Below, piece by piece: positions 1-6,337 of a stretch of 7,034 bases of DNA (its first letter is position 1; every line of letters begins with the position of its first letter). Below the pieces are notes generated by a model. The model saw only the letters and a program-made list of their open reading frames with translations, was not told the DNA's origin and ran no database searches. A program made the translations under genes and the position numbers. This stretch comes from Anaerolineae bacterium (GTDB lineage: Bacteria > Chloroflexota > Anaerolineae > JAFGEY01), in assembly GCA_016931365.1 (NCBI GenBank), contig JAFGEY010000375.1, forward strand, positions 1 to 7,034, given 5' to 3'.

Positions 1-794
1 TGGCGGCGATGGACATTTACAAAGACCTGCCGCTGGTGGTGATCACGCCCACGTCGAGCGAGGTGAGCATTTCTCAAAAAGGTTACGCGCACTTTTTCCG
101 GGTCAATGCCAATGACGCGGTACAGGGCAAAGTAGACGCACGCTTTTTGATCGAAAAGCTGGGCGCAAAACGGGTGGCGGTGATTCACAACGACACCGAG
201 TACGGCATCGGCCTGGCGGCGTCGATCTCTCAGGCGCTGCAAAACCTCGGCGCCCAGGTGGTGCTCACTCTCCAGGTGGGCGAAGGTCAGGATGACTATA
301 GCAAGGAACTACCCCAGATTCAGAGTGCCAATCCCGACGCGATTTTTTACGCTGGATACGAGATCGAAGCGCCTTATCTGCGCTACGCCCTGGTGCAGGC
401 CGGCCTGACCGTGCCTTTCCTTGCTTCCGACGGCGCATTTCTGGCAGCGACGATTGACGAGGCGGAAGGCACTGCTGAGGGGATGTACGTTAGCGGTTTT
501 GCGCCCAGTCCCGAGACCGCCGTCGACGCGGCATGGATCAGGGGCTACCAGGAAGTCGAGTATCGCAACCCCGATACCTATTCGATCAACGGCTACAGCG
601 CGCTGCAGGTGCTGGCTGAAGGAGTGAAAAAAGCCAATTCGTTCGACGCGGGGGCTGTCAGCAATGCGATCAAGGGGCTGTCGGTGCAGACGCCGATGGG
701 GCAGCTGGCGTTTGAGTCAAACGGCGATGTGCGCAACGCGACCATTTACATCTTTCAAGTCAAAGATGGCGCGTTCGTGCAGGTGTATCCATAG
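1..794 (+). CDS. Branched-chain amino-acid type ABC transporter solute-binding protein, 3' part
   Basis: This is the C-terminal part of a periplasmic-binding-protein type I receptor (LivJ/LivK, Peripla_BP_6 family), which captures an amino acid or related small solute outside the membrane and hands it to a Liv-type ABC permease. The frame is open through the window's first base, so the first visible ATG (position 9) is internal. About 263 codons are present, where full members usually have 370-420 residues, so the signal peptide and first lobe start are missing. Counting from that ATG, family wording includes the strand LPLVVITPTSSEV (residues 7-19), HFFRVNANDAVQG (28-40), the lobe-2 entry AKRVAVIHNDTEYGIGLA (53-70), ANPDAIFYAGYEIEA (107-121) and the late NGYSALQVLAEGVKKA (194-209). 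The ligand cannot be read from sequence. No permease or ATPase gene follows, so those subunits must lie upstream or elsewhere. No terminator directly follows its stop. Confidence 0.93.
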   Translation, partial: AAMDIYKDLPLVVITPTSSEVSISQKGYAHFFRVNANDAVQGKVDARFLIEKLGAKRVAVIHNDTEYGIGLAASISQALQNLGAQVVLTLQVGEGQDDYSKELPQIQSANPDAIFYAGYEIEAPYLRYALVQAGLTVPFLASDGAFLAATIDEAEGTAEGMYVSGFAPSPETAVDAAWIRGYQEVEYRNPDTYSINGYSALQVLAEGVKKANSFDAGAVSNAIKGLSVQTPMGQLAFESNGDVRNATIYIFQVKDGAFVQVYP

Positions 795-833
795 CTTTTT
801 CCGTGGGTCGATGAATAACATTGGAGATGTACA

Positions 834-1055
834 ATGACACAACGATTTGAATACTGCAAATTAGTCAGTACTGGGCTTGCTTACCGGATCATTTATTTAG
901 GTCACGACAGCATCTTTGAAGATAAGCAAGATCGTATAGCTAACGAATTTCGAGCCTGGGATCGCCTGGAAAAAGAGGGCTGGGAACTGGTGTCGGTTGT
1001 AAGCGACCCCAAGATGCAGTTGGTGGCCTATTTTAAGCGTTCGGTTGGAGAATAA
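834..1055 (+). CDS. Small DUF4177-like protein, 73 aa
   Basis: A short soluble protein of unknown function. The start is the ATG at 834, supported by GGAG at 823-826 with a 7-base spacer. It opens MTQRFEYCKLVS, has a charged middle (residues 25-45), then the core LEKEGWELVSVVSD (residues 45-58) and ends near VAYFKRS. An early aromatic-Tyr strand, a 'GWELVSV' turn and a final 'YFKR' strand is the usual layout of DUF4177 proteins, which are 50-80 residues long; this match is from memory of the family. There is no signal peptide and no membrane segment. It lies 39 bp after the solute-binding protein gene and just before a strong terminator-like hairpin, so it may be the last gene of that transcript. 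Its codons are visibly more AT-rich than those of its neighbours, which may mean separate origin or weak codon selection. The reading frame is well supported; the family is moderately so. Confidence 0.72.
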   Translation: MTQRFEYCKLVSTGLAYRIIYLGHDSIFEDKQDRIANEFRAWDRLEKEGWELVSVVSDPKMQLVAYFKRSVGE

Positions 1056-1085
1056 AGACGACTGGAGCGATGTTTAGCGGCCTTT

Positions 1086-1167
1086 GGTCGCGGCTGATGC
1101 TCTCCTTTTCGCTGTTGTTGGCAATTTGCTTGAGCATCTTGGCCGCGACCTTTTTATTGCTTTTTTT
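1086..1167 (+). terminator. Long-stem intrinsic terminator after the DUF4177-like gene
   Basis: Nine bases, GGTCGCGGC (1086-1094), are exactly complementary to GCCGCGACC (1142-1150). Just inside them, GATGCTC (1096-1102) pairs with GAGCATC (1132-1138). T1095 can wobble with G1141, leaving only T1139-T1140 bulged. This gives about 17 pairs around a 29-base loop. Five T residues follow at once (1151-1155) and a seven-T run soon after (1161-1167). There is no matching A run on the left, so it would stop only + strand transcription. It fits the boundary between the 834-1055 gene and the dprA promoter. The stem and loop are longer than in most terminators, so a repeat-element origin remains possible. 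Confidence 0.72.
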
Positions 1168-1197
1168 GTGTGGGTCGGCCCCGCGTTTGATCTTTTT

Positions 1198-1226
1198 TTG
1201 ACAAAACCCCTGAGTTCGGGTATGCT
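1198..1226 (+). promoter_or_regulatory. Sigma-70-type promoter of dprA and the following genes
   Basis: A perfect -35 box TTGACA (1198-1203) is separated by exactly 17 bases from TATGCT (1221-1226), a 4/6 match to TATAAT. Transcription would begin near 1233, giving a leader of about 42 bases before the dprA GTG at 1275. The site lies just after the long hairpin terminator, as expected at a transcription-unit boundary. A second -10-like TATAGT (1252-1257) has no good -35 partner. Confidence 0.72.
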
Positions 1227-1274
1227 TACGGCGCATTCGGAAATCGCGCTTTATAGTATGACGGGATACCCGAC

Positions 1275-2384
1275 GTGTCTGCACGCAAGTACTGGATTGG
1301 TTTCAATATCATCCCACAGATTGGCCCGGCCAAGGTGCGCGCGTTGATCGACCATTTTGGCGATCTGGAAGCCGCCTGGCACGCCAATGCAACGTCGCTG
1401 GTTCAGGCCGGGTTGGATCGCCGGGCCATTGACAACCTGATCGGCAGGCGTGGCGCGCTCGATCTCGACGCCGAAATGGACAAGATCGAGCAGCAGGACA
1501 TTGCTTTTTTGACCTGGGAAGATGCGAACTATCCGGCCCTGCTTCAGGAAGTCTATAATCCCCCCCCCGTGATTTATGTGCGCGGTGAGCTGTGCCCTAA
1601 AGATGACTGGGCTATTGCCATTGTCGGCACGCGCAAGGCGACCTTGTATGGCAAACAGGTCACTGAGCGATTCAGCACCGACCTGGCGCTGAATCGCATT
1701 ACTATAGTCAGCGGACTGGCCCGTGGGATCGACTCGGTGGCGCACCGCGCCGCGCTCGACGCAGGTGGACGCACGATCGCCGTGCTGGGCTGCGGGCTGG
1801 ATCGCGTTTACCCCGCCGAAAACCATCAACTGGCCCACGATATCATCAAAAATGGCGCATTGATCAGCGAATATCCTCTCGGCACGCCCGCCGACGCGCG
1901 CAACTTTCCGCCGCGCAATCGTATCATCAGCGGATTGTCGCTCGGCGTGCTCGTCGTCGAGGCTGGCGTGGGCAGTGGCGCGCTGATCACCGTCAATTTT
2001 GCAACCGAGCAGGGCCGCGAAGTCTTTGCCGTGCCCGGCAACATTGTCAGCAAGAGCAGCGAAGGCTGCAACCGCCTGATCCACGACGGCGCCAAGATGG
2101 TGCTCGGCGTGGAGGATATTTTGGAAGAACTGAACCTGTCGATGATCGCCCAGCAGGTCGAGGCGCGTGCCGTGCTGCCAGCGAACGAGACCGAAGCCCG
2201 GTTGCTCGAGCTGATTTCCGACGCCCCCACCCATATGGACGAGTTGTGTCGCCAAAGCAAACTGCCCATTCAAGAGGTCAGTAGCACATTGGCGCTGATG
2301 GAACTCAAGGGCATCGTCCGCCAAATGGGCGGTATGAACTATGTGCTGGCTCGTGAACAGGGCGTGCCCTATCGCATCGACTAG
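1275..2384 (+). CDS. dprA: DNA-processing protein DprA (Smf)
   Basis: DprA binds incoming single-stranded DNA in the cytoplasm during natural transformation and loads RecA on it; many non-competent bacteria keep it too. The 369 residues show the full three-part form. An N-terminal helix-hairpin-helix/SAM-like region comes first (IPQIGPAKVRALIDHFG, residues 13-29). The Rossmann-like core (about 95-285) follows, with NPPPVIYVRG (95-104), IVGTRKAT (116-123), SGLARGIDSVAH (146-157), LGCGLDRVYP (171-180), SEYP (198-201), FPPRNRIISGLS (211-222), GSGALITVNFA (233-243), VPGN (253-256) and GCNRLIHDGA (264-273). A C-terminal winged-helix domain (about 303-358) ends it. The start is GTG at 1275, since no in-frame ATG lies nearby and GGGA (1263-1266) sits 8 bases upstream. 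It is the first gene after the promoter at 1198-1226. The usual partner topA is not seen; two M16 peptidase genes follow instead. Confidence 0.96.
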   Translation: MSARKYWIGFNIIPQIGPAKVRALIDHFGDLEAAWHANATSLVQAGLDRRAIDNLIGRRGALDLDAEMDKIEQQDIAFLTWEDANYPALLQEVYNPPPVIYVRGELCPKDDWAIAIVGTRKATLYGKQVTERFSTDLALNRITIVSGLARGIDSVAHRAALDAGGRTIAVLGCGLDRVYPAENHQLAHDIIKNGALISEYPLGTPADARNFPPRNRIISGLSLGVLVVEAGVGSGALITVNFATEQGREVFAVPGNIVSKSSEGCNRLIHDGAKMVLGVEDILEELNLSMIAQQVEARAVLPANETEARLLELISDAPTHMDELCRQSKLPIQEVSSTLALMELKGIVRQMGGMNYVLAREQGVPYRID

Positions 2385-2414
2385 GAGCGTGCTGAAAAAC
2401 CTCAACGCAAGGGC

Positions 2415-2435
2415 GCCAAGATGCCAAGATGCCAA
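2415..2435 (+). repeat. Octamer tandem repeat at the M16 gene start
   Basis: GCCAAGAT occurs twice in direct succession (2415-2422 and 2423-2430), followed by a partial third GCCAA (2431-2435). The first ATG of the M16 gene (2421) lies inside it. The preceding bases AACGCAAGGGC (2404-2414) resemble the CGCAAAGGCGCCAAG-type low-complexity repeats that recur between genes in some bacterial genomes; that likeness is from memory. The unit is not a multiple of three, so a change in copy number would shift any frame started upstream of it. Confidence 0.55.
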
Positions 2436-3761
2436 TTGATCACCGAGCCCAAACGCCACACTATCTGGAGCCAAAATTTGATCCAAAAGCACGTCCTCGA
2501 CAACGGGATGACCATACTCATCAAAGAGATGCATCACGCGCCCGTCGCCAGTTTCTGGGTCTGGTATCGTGTGGGCAGCGGCGACGAACGTCCAGGCCTC
2601 ACCGGCGCATCGCACTGGGTAGAGCATATGCTCTTTAACGGCACACCCCAGTTCCCCAAAGGTGAAACCGATCGGCTGATCTCGCGCTGCGGCGGCGTGC
2701 AGAACGGCATGACCTGGCTCGATTTCACCACCTACCTGGAAGTTGTTCCCTCGCACGAAATCGATCTCGGCTTTCGCATCGAAGCCGACCGGATGATCAA
2801 CGCCACTTTTGACTCCCAAGAGATCGAACTCGAACGAACTGTCGTCATTTCCGAGCGGCAAGGGGCCGAAAATACGCCCTGTTTTTTACTCGACGAAGAG
2901 GTTCGCGCTGCTGCGTTTCGCGTCCACAACTATCGTCACGATACGGTCGGCGAGTTGTGCGATCTGCAAACGATGGCTCGCGACGAGCTGTGGCGTCACT
3001 ATCATACCTACTATGCGCCCAACAACGCCATCGCCGTGCTGGTTGGCGATGTAGAACCGTCACGCGCACTGGATCGCCTGCAAGACCTCTTTGGGATGAT
3101 CCCGTCGGCGCCGCTGCCCCCCTCTGTGCGCCGCCCCGAACCGGAGCAGCGTGGCGAGCGAAGGGTCATTTATGAAGGCGAGGACACGACGGCTTACTTG
3201 CAGTTGGTCTATCACGTGCCGCAAGCCAGCCACCCCGACTTTTTTCCCCTGCTGGTGATGGATGCCATCCTGACCGGCCCCGAGGCGATGGCTTTTTCCG
3301 GCGGTGGCGGGACCAATCACAGCTCTCGGCTGTATCAGGCGCTGGTTGAGAGCGGACTGGCTTCATCGGTTGATGGATCGCTGGTTGCCAGCCGCGATCC
3401 GTATATCTATGACCTGTCGGCCACCATTTGCACCGGGCACACGCTTCAAGAAACCGAACGGGTTCTGCTGGACGAACTCGAGCGCATTTCGATGGATGGC
3501 ATTAGCGAAGAAGAACTGGCTAAAGCGATCAAGCAGGCCAAGGCCCAGTTTGCCTACGCCGCTGAATACGTCTCCAACCAGGCCTACTGGATCGGTTGGG
3601 CCGAGATCGTCGATAGCTACGAGTGGTTTGAAACCTATATCGACCGGCTGACCTCTGTCACCATCGGCCGGGTGCGCGATGTGGCGCGCAAATACCTGAG
3701 ATCGGCCAATCGCACGGTTGGTTGGTACGTGCCGCAGGGCAAAAGGAACAACGGCCCATGA
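2421..3761 (+). CDS. M16 family zinc peptidase, catalytic subunit
   Basis: A pitrilysin/mitochondrial-processing-peptidase type metallopeptidase (M16B) that cleaves peptides in the cytoplasm; no signal peptide is seen. Of 446 residues, the first half is the catalytic domain. It has LDNGMTILIKE (26-36), the inverted zinc motif HWVEH (H65, E68 as base, H69) within SHWVEHMLFNGT, and the third ligand E145 in ERTVVISER, at the usual spacing. YHTYYAPNNAIAVLVGDV (194-211) marks the domain end. The second half is the M16 C-terminal domain with a glycine-rich GGGGTNHSSRLYQ (294-306). The Arg and Tyr that bind substrate in the partner subunit are not found at the matching place. The ATG at 2421 has AAGGG 7 bases upstream, but TTG at 2478 with GGAG (2467-2470) and a 7-base spacer is a serious rival and would give 427 residues beginning at IQKHVLDNG. 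It overlaps the next gene by 4 bp. Confidence 0.93.
   Translation: MPRCQLITEPKRHTIWSQNLIQKHVLDNGMTILIKEMHHAPVASFWVWYRVGSGDERPGLTGASHWVEHMLFNGTPQFPKGETDRLISRCGGVQNGMTWLDFTTYLEVVPSHEIDLGFRIEADRMINATFDSQEIELERTVVISERQGAENTPCFLLDEEVRAAAFRVHNYRHDTVGELCDLQTMARDELWRHYHTYYAPNNAIAVLVGDVEPSRALDRLQDLFGMIPSAPLPPSVRRPEPEQRGERRVIYEGEDTTAYLQLVYHVPQASHPDFFPLLVMDAILTGPEAMAFSGGGGTNHSSRLYQALVESGLASSVDGSLVASRDPYIYDLSATICTGHTLQETERVLLDELERISMDGISEEELAKAIKQAKAQFAYAAEYVSNQAYWIGWAEIVDSYEWFETYIDRLTSVTIGRVRDVARKYLRSANRTVGWYVPQGKRNNGP
2467..2480 (+). promoter_or_regulatory. Alternative ribosome-binding site and TTG start of the M16 gene
   Basis: GGAG (2467-2470), a 7-base spacer and an in-frame TTG (2478-2480) form a good initiation site. 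Starting here gives M-IQKHVLDNGMTI, placing the first conserved family strand directly at the N-terminus. It also removes 19 residues that I cannot match to the family and whose first codons lie in the octamer repeat. Confidence 0.45.
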
Positions 3762-5053
3762 TCGACCCGGCGCAGCTTCACCTGGACCTGCTTCCCGGCC
3801 CACACAACATCGCTCGTCGCCGGTTCGCCAATGGCGTCGTTGGCCTGGCCTATGAAAACCGCCACAGCCCTTCGGTGGTCGTCCACGGCTGGCTCTGGGC
3901 CGGCAGCATCGACGTACCCCGCGAGCAGGCCGGGCTGGCCGCATTCACCGCCTCGATGCTCAAACGAGGCACCCAAAATCGAACTTTTGCCCAGATCAAC
4001 GAAGCGGTTGAATCGCTTGGAGCAACCCTGAGCATTGGCGGGGGCGGGCACACCACGCGCTTTACGGTCAAATGCCTGGTTGAAGACCTGCCACAATTGC
4101 TCGATCTGCTCACCGACTGTCTTTACCATCCCACATTTCCGCCAGAATACATTGAGCGGCGGCGCACGCAGATTCTCACTGCCATCGAGCAGCGCAACGA
4201 CAGCACCCAGGCCGTCGCCTCGCTCGCCTTTGGCGAATTGATGTATCCCGGACACCCGTACAGCCTCAGCCAACTGGGTTACGAAGACTCAATCGCGGCA
4301 CTGATGGGCGAGGACATTGAGGCATTCTACCGCACACATTACGGCCCCCAAAAGATGGGCGTGACCATTGTCGGTGCGATGCCGTGTTCTCAAGGGCTGG
4401 ACTTTTTGGAAGCGGCATTTGCAAGTTGGATCGGCGCAAACCACGACCGCGCGCCGCTGCCTGAGGTTGCCAGGCCAACCCAACCGATTCGAAAATCGAT
4501 CCTGATGCCCGCCAAGTTTCAGAGCGACCTGGTGATCGGCTGGCCGGCGATGACGCGCACTTGGCCCGACTTTGACGCGGCGTCGCTCGCCAATTGCATC
4601 CTGGGCGAATTTGGCCTGATGGGCCGCCTGGGTACGAACGTGCGACAGAATCAGGGGCTGGCCTATTACGTATATACTGCGCTCGAAGCCGGCCTGGGCA
4701 CCGGCGCGTGGACGGCGATGGCCGGCATCGATCCGGAGAACATCGAACTCATCGTTGAAAGCATCCTCGACGAGATCAAACGCCTGCAAACCGAGCCGGT
4801 CGATGCAGAAGAACTGGCCGACAACAAATCGTACATCATCGGCTCACTGCCGTTGCGTCTGGAAGGCAATGAGGGCATTGCGGCCCAGATTGTCGAGATG
4901 GAATTATTCGACCTCGGCCTGGATTACGTGCAACGCTTCCCGTCGCTTGTTGCCAGCCTCACTGCTCAAGACGTGATCGAGGTTGCTCGAACCTATCTTA
5001 CCCCAGATGCTTATGTGCTTGCTGTTGCCGGGCCGCAAGCGAGCGCTGAATAG
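3758..5053 (+). CDS. M16 family peptidase partner subunit without zinc site
   Basis: This is the non-catalytic half of a two-chain M16B peptidase, 431 residues, cytoplasmic. The start is the ATG at 3758, which overlaps the previous stop as ATGA; AAGGA (3743-3747) lies 10 bases upstream. The fold markers are those of M16: RRFANGVVGLAYENRHSPSVVV (residues 21-42, broken from the motif NG.), GSIDVP (49-54), LKRGTQNRTF (68-77), RRRTQILTAIEQRNDS (134-149), YGPQKMGVTIVGA (195-207) and GLMGRLGTNVRQNQGLAYYV (286-305). Where the partner has HWVEH, this chain reads AFTAS (62-66), so both His and the Glu are lost. It keeps Arg296 and Tyr303/304, the pair that holds substrate in such inactive subunits. 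Translational coupling fits equal output of both chains. Substrate is unknown; peptide turnover or processing of a secreted or modified peptide are both possible. Confidence 0.93.
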   Translation: MIDPAQLHLDLLPGPHNIARRRFANGVVGLAYENRHSPSVVVHGWLWAGSIDVPREQAGLAAFTASMLKRGTQNRTFAQINEAVESLGATLSIGGGGHTTRFTVKCLVEDLPQLLDLLTDCLYHPTFPPEYIERRRTQILTAIEQRNDSTQAVASLAFGELMYPGHPYSLSQLGYEDSIAALMGEDIEAFYRTHYGPQKMGVTIVGAMPCSQGLDFLEAAFASWIGANHDRAPLPEVARPTQPIRKSILMPAKFQSDLVIGWPAMTRTWPDFDAASLANCILGEFGLMGRLGTNVRQNQGLAYYVYTALEAGLGTGAWTAMAGIDPENIELIVESILDEIKRLQTEPVDAEELADNKSYIIGSLPLRLEGNEGIAAQIVEMELFDLGLDYVQRFPSLVASLTAQDVIEVARTYLTPDAYVLAVAGPQASAE

Positions 5054-5068
5054 CTGCTCAACTCATCC

Positions 5069-5084
5069 AAGGAGGCATATAATG
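5069..5084 (+). promoter_or_regulatory. Strong ribosome-binding site fixing the manC start
   Basis: AAGGAGG (5069-5075), a 6-base spacer and ATG (5082) is close to an ideal Shine-Dalgarno arrangement. It decides against an in-frame upstream ATG at 4983, which would overlap the M16 gene by 71 bases and add an N-terminus before the first strand that is not of this family. Confidence 0.85.
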
Positions 5085-6155
5085 TCTGTATACGCATTTA
5101 TCATGGCCGGAGGTGTCGGCTCACGCCTGTGGCCGCGCAGTCGCAAAAAGACACCCAAGCAGTTTCTGGATCTTCTTTCCGATCAAACGATGCTCCAGGA
5201 TGCCTATGCGCGCCTTCAGCCGATCGTCCCTGTGGAAAATATTCTGATCGGTACCGGCGAAACCTATGTGCCTATTGTGCGCGAACAACTACCCGATTTG
5301 CCGCCGGAAAACATCATCGTCGAACCGTCGGGCAAAAGCACTGCGCCGGCCATCGGCCTGGGTGCGATGCACATCCACCGCCGCGACCCGGACGCGGTGA
5401 TGGTCGTCGTCACCGCTGATCACTATATCGGGCAGCCCGAACACTTCCGCCGCGTGGTCAAAGCGGCAGCGCAGGTAGCTCAAGACGGTCACCTGGTCAC
5501 GCTGGGTATCACACCCGGTTTTGCTTCAACGGGCTACGGCTACATCCGGCGTGGCGAGCCCTTGAAAACGATCGATGGCTTTACCGTCTATCACGCGCGC
5601 CGGTTCACCGAAAAGCCGGATGCTTCGCTGGCCCAGGCCTTTATCAGTAGCGACCTCTATAGCTGGAACAGCGGCATGTTCATCTGGCAGGTCAAGGCGA
5701 TTATGGCCGAGTTTGAGCACCAAATGCCCGAATTTTTTGCCCAATTGCAAGAGATCGGACGTACAGTTGACACACCGGACGCTCAGGCGGCCCTGGAAAG
5801 CGTATGGGCCAATGTCGAAAATCAGACCATCGATTATGGGATTATGGAACGCGCCCTTGATGTGGCGGTGATCCCCGTCGATATCGGCTGGAATGATGTA
5901 GGCAGTTGGGGTACGCTGATGGAACTGCTCCCCGCCGATCAAGATGGCAACATTTTCATTGGCGATCATGTCGCTATCGAAACGCACAATGCAATGATCT
6001 ACAGTCCCACAAAGTTGGTCGGCATCATTGGCATCGAAGGGCTGATCGTCGTCGAGACAGATGATGCACTACTGATCTGCCCCCGTGATCGCTCCGAGGA
6101 CGTCCGGCGTATTGTCGACGCGCTCAACGCCAGGGGACAGAGCGAATTGCTGTGA
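5082..6155 (+). CDS. manC: Mannose-1-phosphate guanylyltransferase (GDP-mannose pyrophosphorylase)
   Basis: It joins GTP and mannose 1-phosphate to give GDP-mannose and pyrophosphate, in the cytoplasm, feeding polysaccharide, glycolipid or mannosylated-compound synthesis. The 357 residues carry the nucleotidyltransferase signature MAGGVGSRLWPRSRKK (8-23) with PKQF (25-28), then EPSGKSTAPAIG (81-92), TADHYI (111-116), GYGYI (151-155), EKP (177-179), WNSGMFIW (195-202), DYGIMERA (251-258) and DIGWNDVGSW (267-276). A short beta-strand tail (about 290-335) closes the protein. The C-terminal phosphomannose-isomerase cupin domain of the longer bifunctional AlgA/ManC type is absent, so this is the monofunctional form. 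It begins 28 bp after the M16 partner gene and probably shares its transcript. No other sugar-nucleotide gene is visible. A related hexose-1-phosphate specificity cannot be excluded, but the signature fits the mannose enzyme best. Confidence 0.94.
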   Translation: MSVYAFIMAGGVGSRLWPRSRKKTPKQFLDLLSDQTMLQDAYARLQPIVPVENILIGTGETYVPIVREQLPDLPPENIIVEPSGKSTAPAIGLGAMHIHRRDPDAVMVVVTADHYIGQPEHFRRVVKAAAQVAQDGHLVTLGITPGFASTGYGYIRRGEPLKTIDGFTVYHARRFTEKPDASLAQAFISSDLYSWNSGMFIWQVKAIMAEFEHQMPEFFAQLQEIGRTVDTPDAQAALESVWANVENQTIDYGIMERALDVAVIPVDIGWNDVGSWGTLMELLPADQDGNIFIGDHVAIETHNAMIYSPTKLVGIIGIEGLIVVETDDALLICPRDRSEDVRRIVDALNARGQSELL

Positions 6156-6159
6156 TGTT

Positions 6160-6188
6160 TTGCTCGCCAGCTTGATCTATGATAGAAT
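6160..6188 (+). promoter_or_regulatory. Candidate promoter between manC and the aminotransferase
   Basis: TTGCTC (6160-6165, 3/6 to TTGACA) is followed by exactly 17 bases and TAGAAT (6183-6188, 5/6 to TATAAT), within an AT-rich patch. It starts 4 bp after the manC stop. Transcription would begin near 6195, giving about 170 bases before the terminator T run and about 200 before the aminotransferase ATG. The -35 half is weak. Confidence 0.5.
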
Positions 6189-6219
6189 AATCTGATTCAC
6201 CTTCCTGGTGGCGTCCGAC

Positions 6220-6324
6220 GTGGCGAACTATAAAGTTCGAAGCGCTGGCAAACCCTCCGGTAAGGTCAAGATGAAATCGCAGTCACCTGGACAACGACGC
6301 CGTCGCCAGTCTGTGCTGTTTTAG
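6220..6324 (+). CDS. Possible small basic peptide, 34 aa
   Basis: A reading frame starting at GTG 6220 (or GTG 6208, 38 residues) ends with TAG at 6322-6324, 13 bases before the terminator hairpin. It would encode ANYKVRSAGKPSGKVKMK, then SQSPGQRRRRQSVLF: rich in Lys and Arg and nearly free of acidic residues, as in small nucleic-acid-binding proteins. GGTGG (6207-6211) with an 8-base spacer is a weak ribosome-binding site for 6220. The frame is open back to a stop at 6193. An open frame this short is expected by chance fairly often, and no family is recognised. The position between a candidate promoter and a terminator is what makes it worth listing. It competes with the structured-RNA reading. 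Confidence 0.25.
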   Translation: MANYKVRSAGKPSGKVKMKSQSPGQRRRRQSVLF

Positions 6325-6337
6325 GTATGTTTGCAAT

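Noticed and set aside
1070..1201. 43-residue frame (MFSGLWSRLMLSF then Leu-rich) resembling the first membrane helix of a sensor histidine kinase
   Set aside because: It lies entirely over the hairpin and T runs read as a terminator, T-rich DNA gives Leu/Phe-rich translations by default, GGAG is only 2 bases from the ATG, and no kinase sequence continues in any frame. A decayed kinase start is possible but unsupported.
1084..1347. 87-codon + strand frame spanning the terminator, promoter and dprA start
   Set aside because: It crosses the terminator hairpin and promoter, overlaps dprA out of frame and has no family features.
1251..2861. 536-codon open frame on the minus strand over dprA and the M16 start
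   Set aside because: It is a shadow of GC-biased + strand codons. Its translation shows no family motif, while dprA on the other strand has every hallmark.
3722..3757. TTG-initiated extension of the second M16 gene
   Set aside because: It would overlap the first M16 gene further and has no better ribosome-binding site; the ATG at 3758 with the ATGA overlap is preferred.
4983..5081. Upstream in-frame extension of manC
   Set aside because: It overlaps the M16 partner gene and adds residues foreign to the family. The ideal ribosome-binding site at 5069-5075 fixes the start at 5082.
5078..5083. Perfect TATAAT just before manC
   Set aside because: It overlaps the start codon, and the hexamer 17 bases upstream (TGCTCA, 5055-5060) is a poor -35 match. 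A start here would fall inside the gene and lose the strong ribosome-binding site.
6244..6290. Resemblance of GGCAAACC and the following bases to the c-di-GMP-I riboswitch core
   Set aside because: Only the GGCAAACC piece agrees; the required GGGACGCAAAGCC segment and tetraloop receptor are not found.
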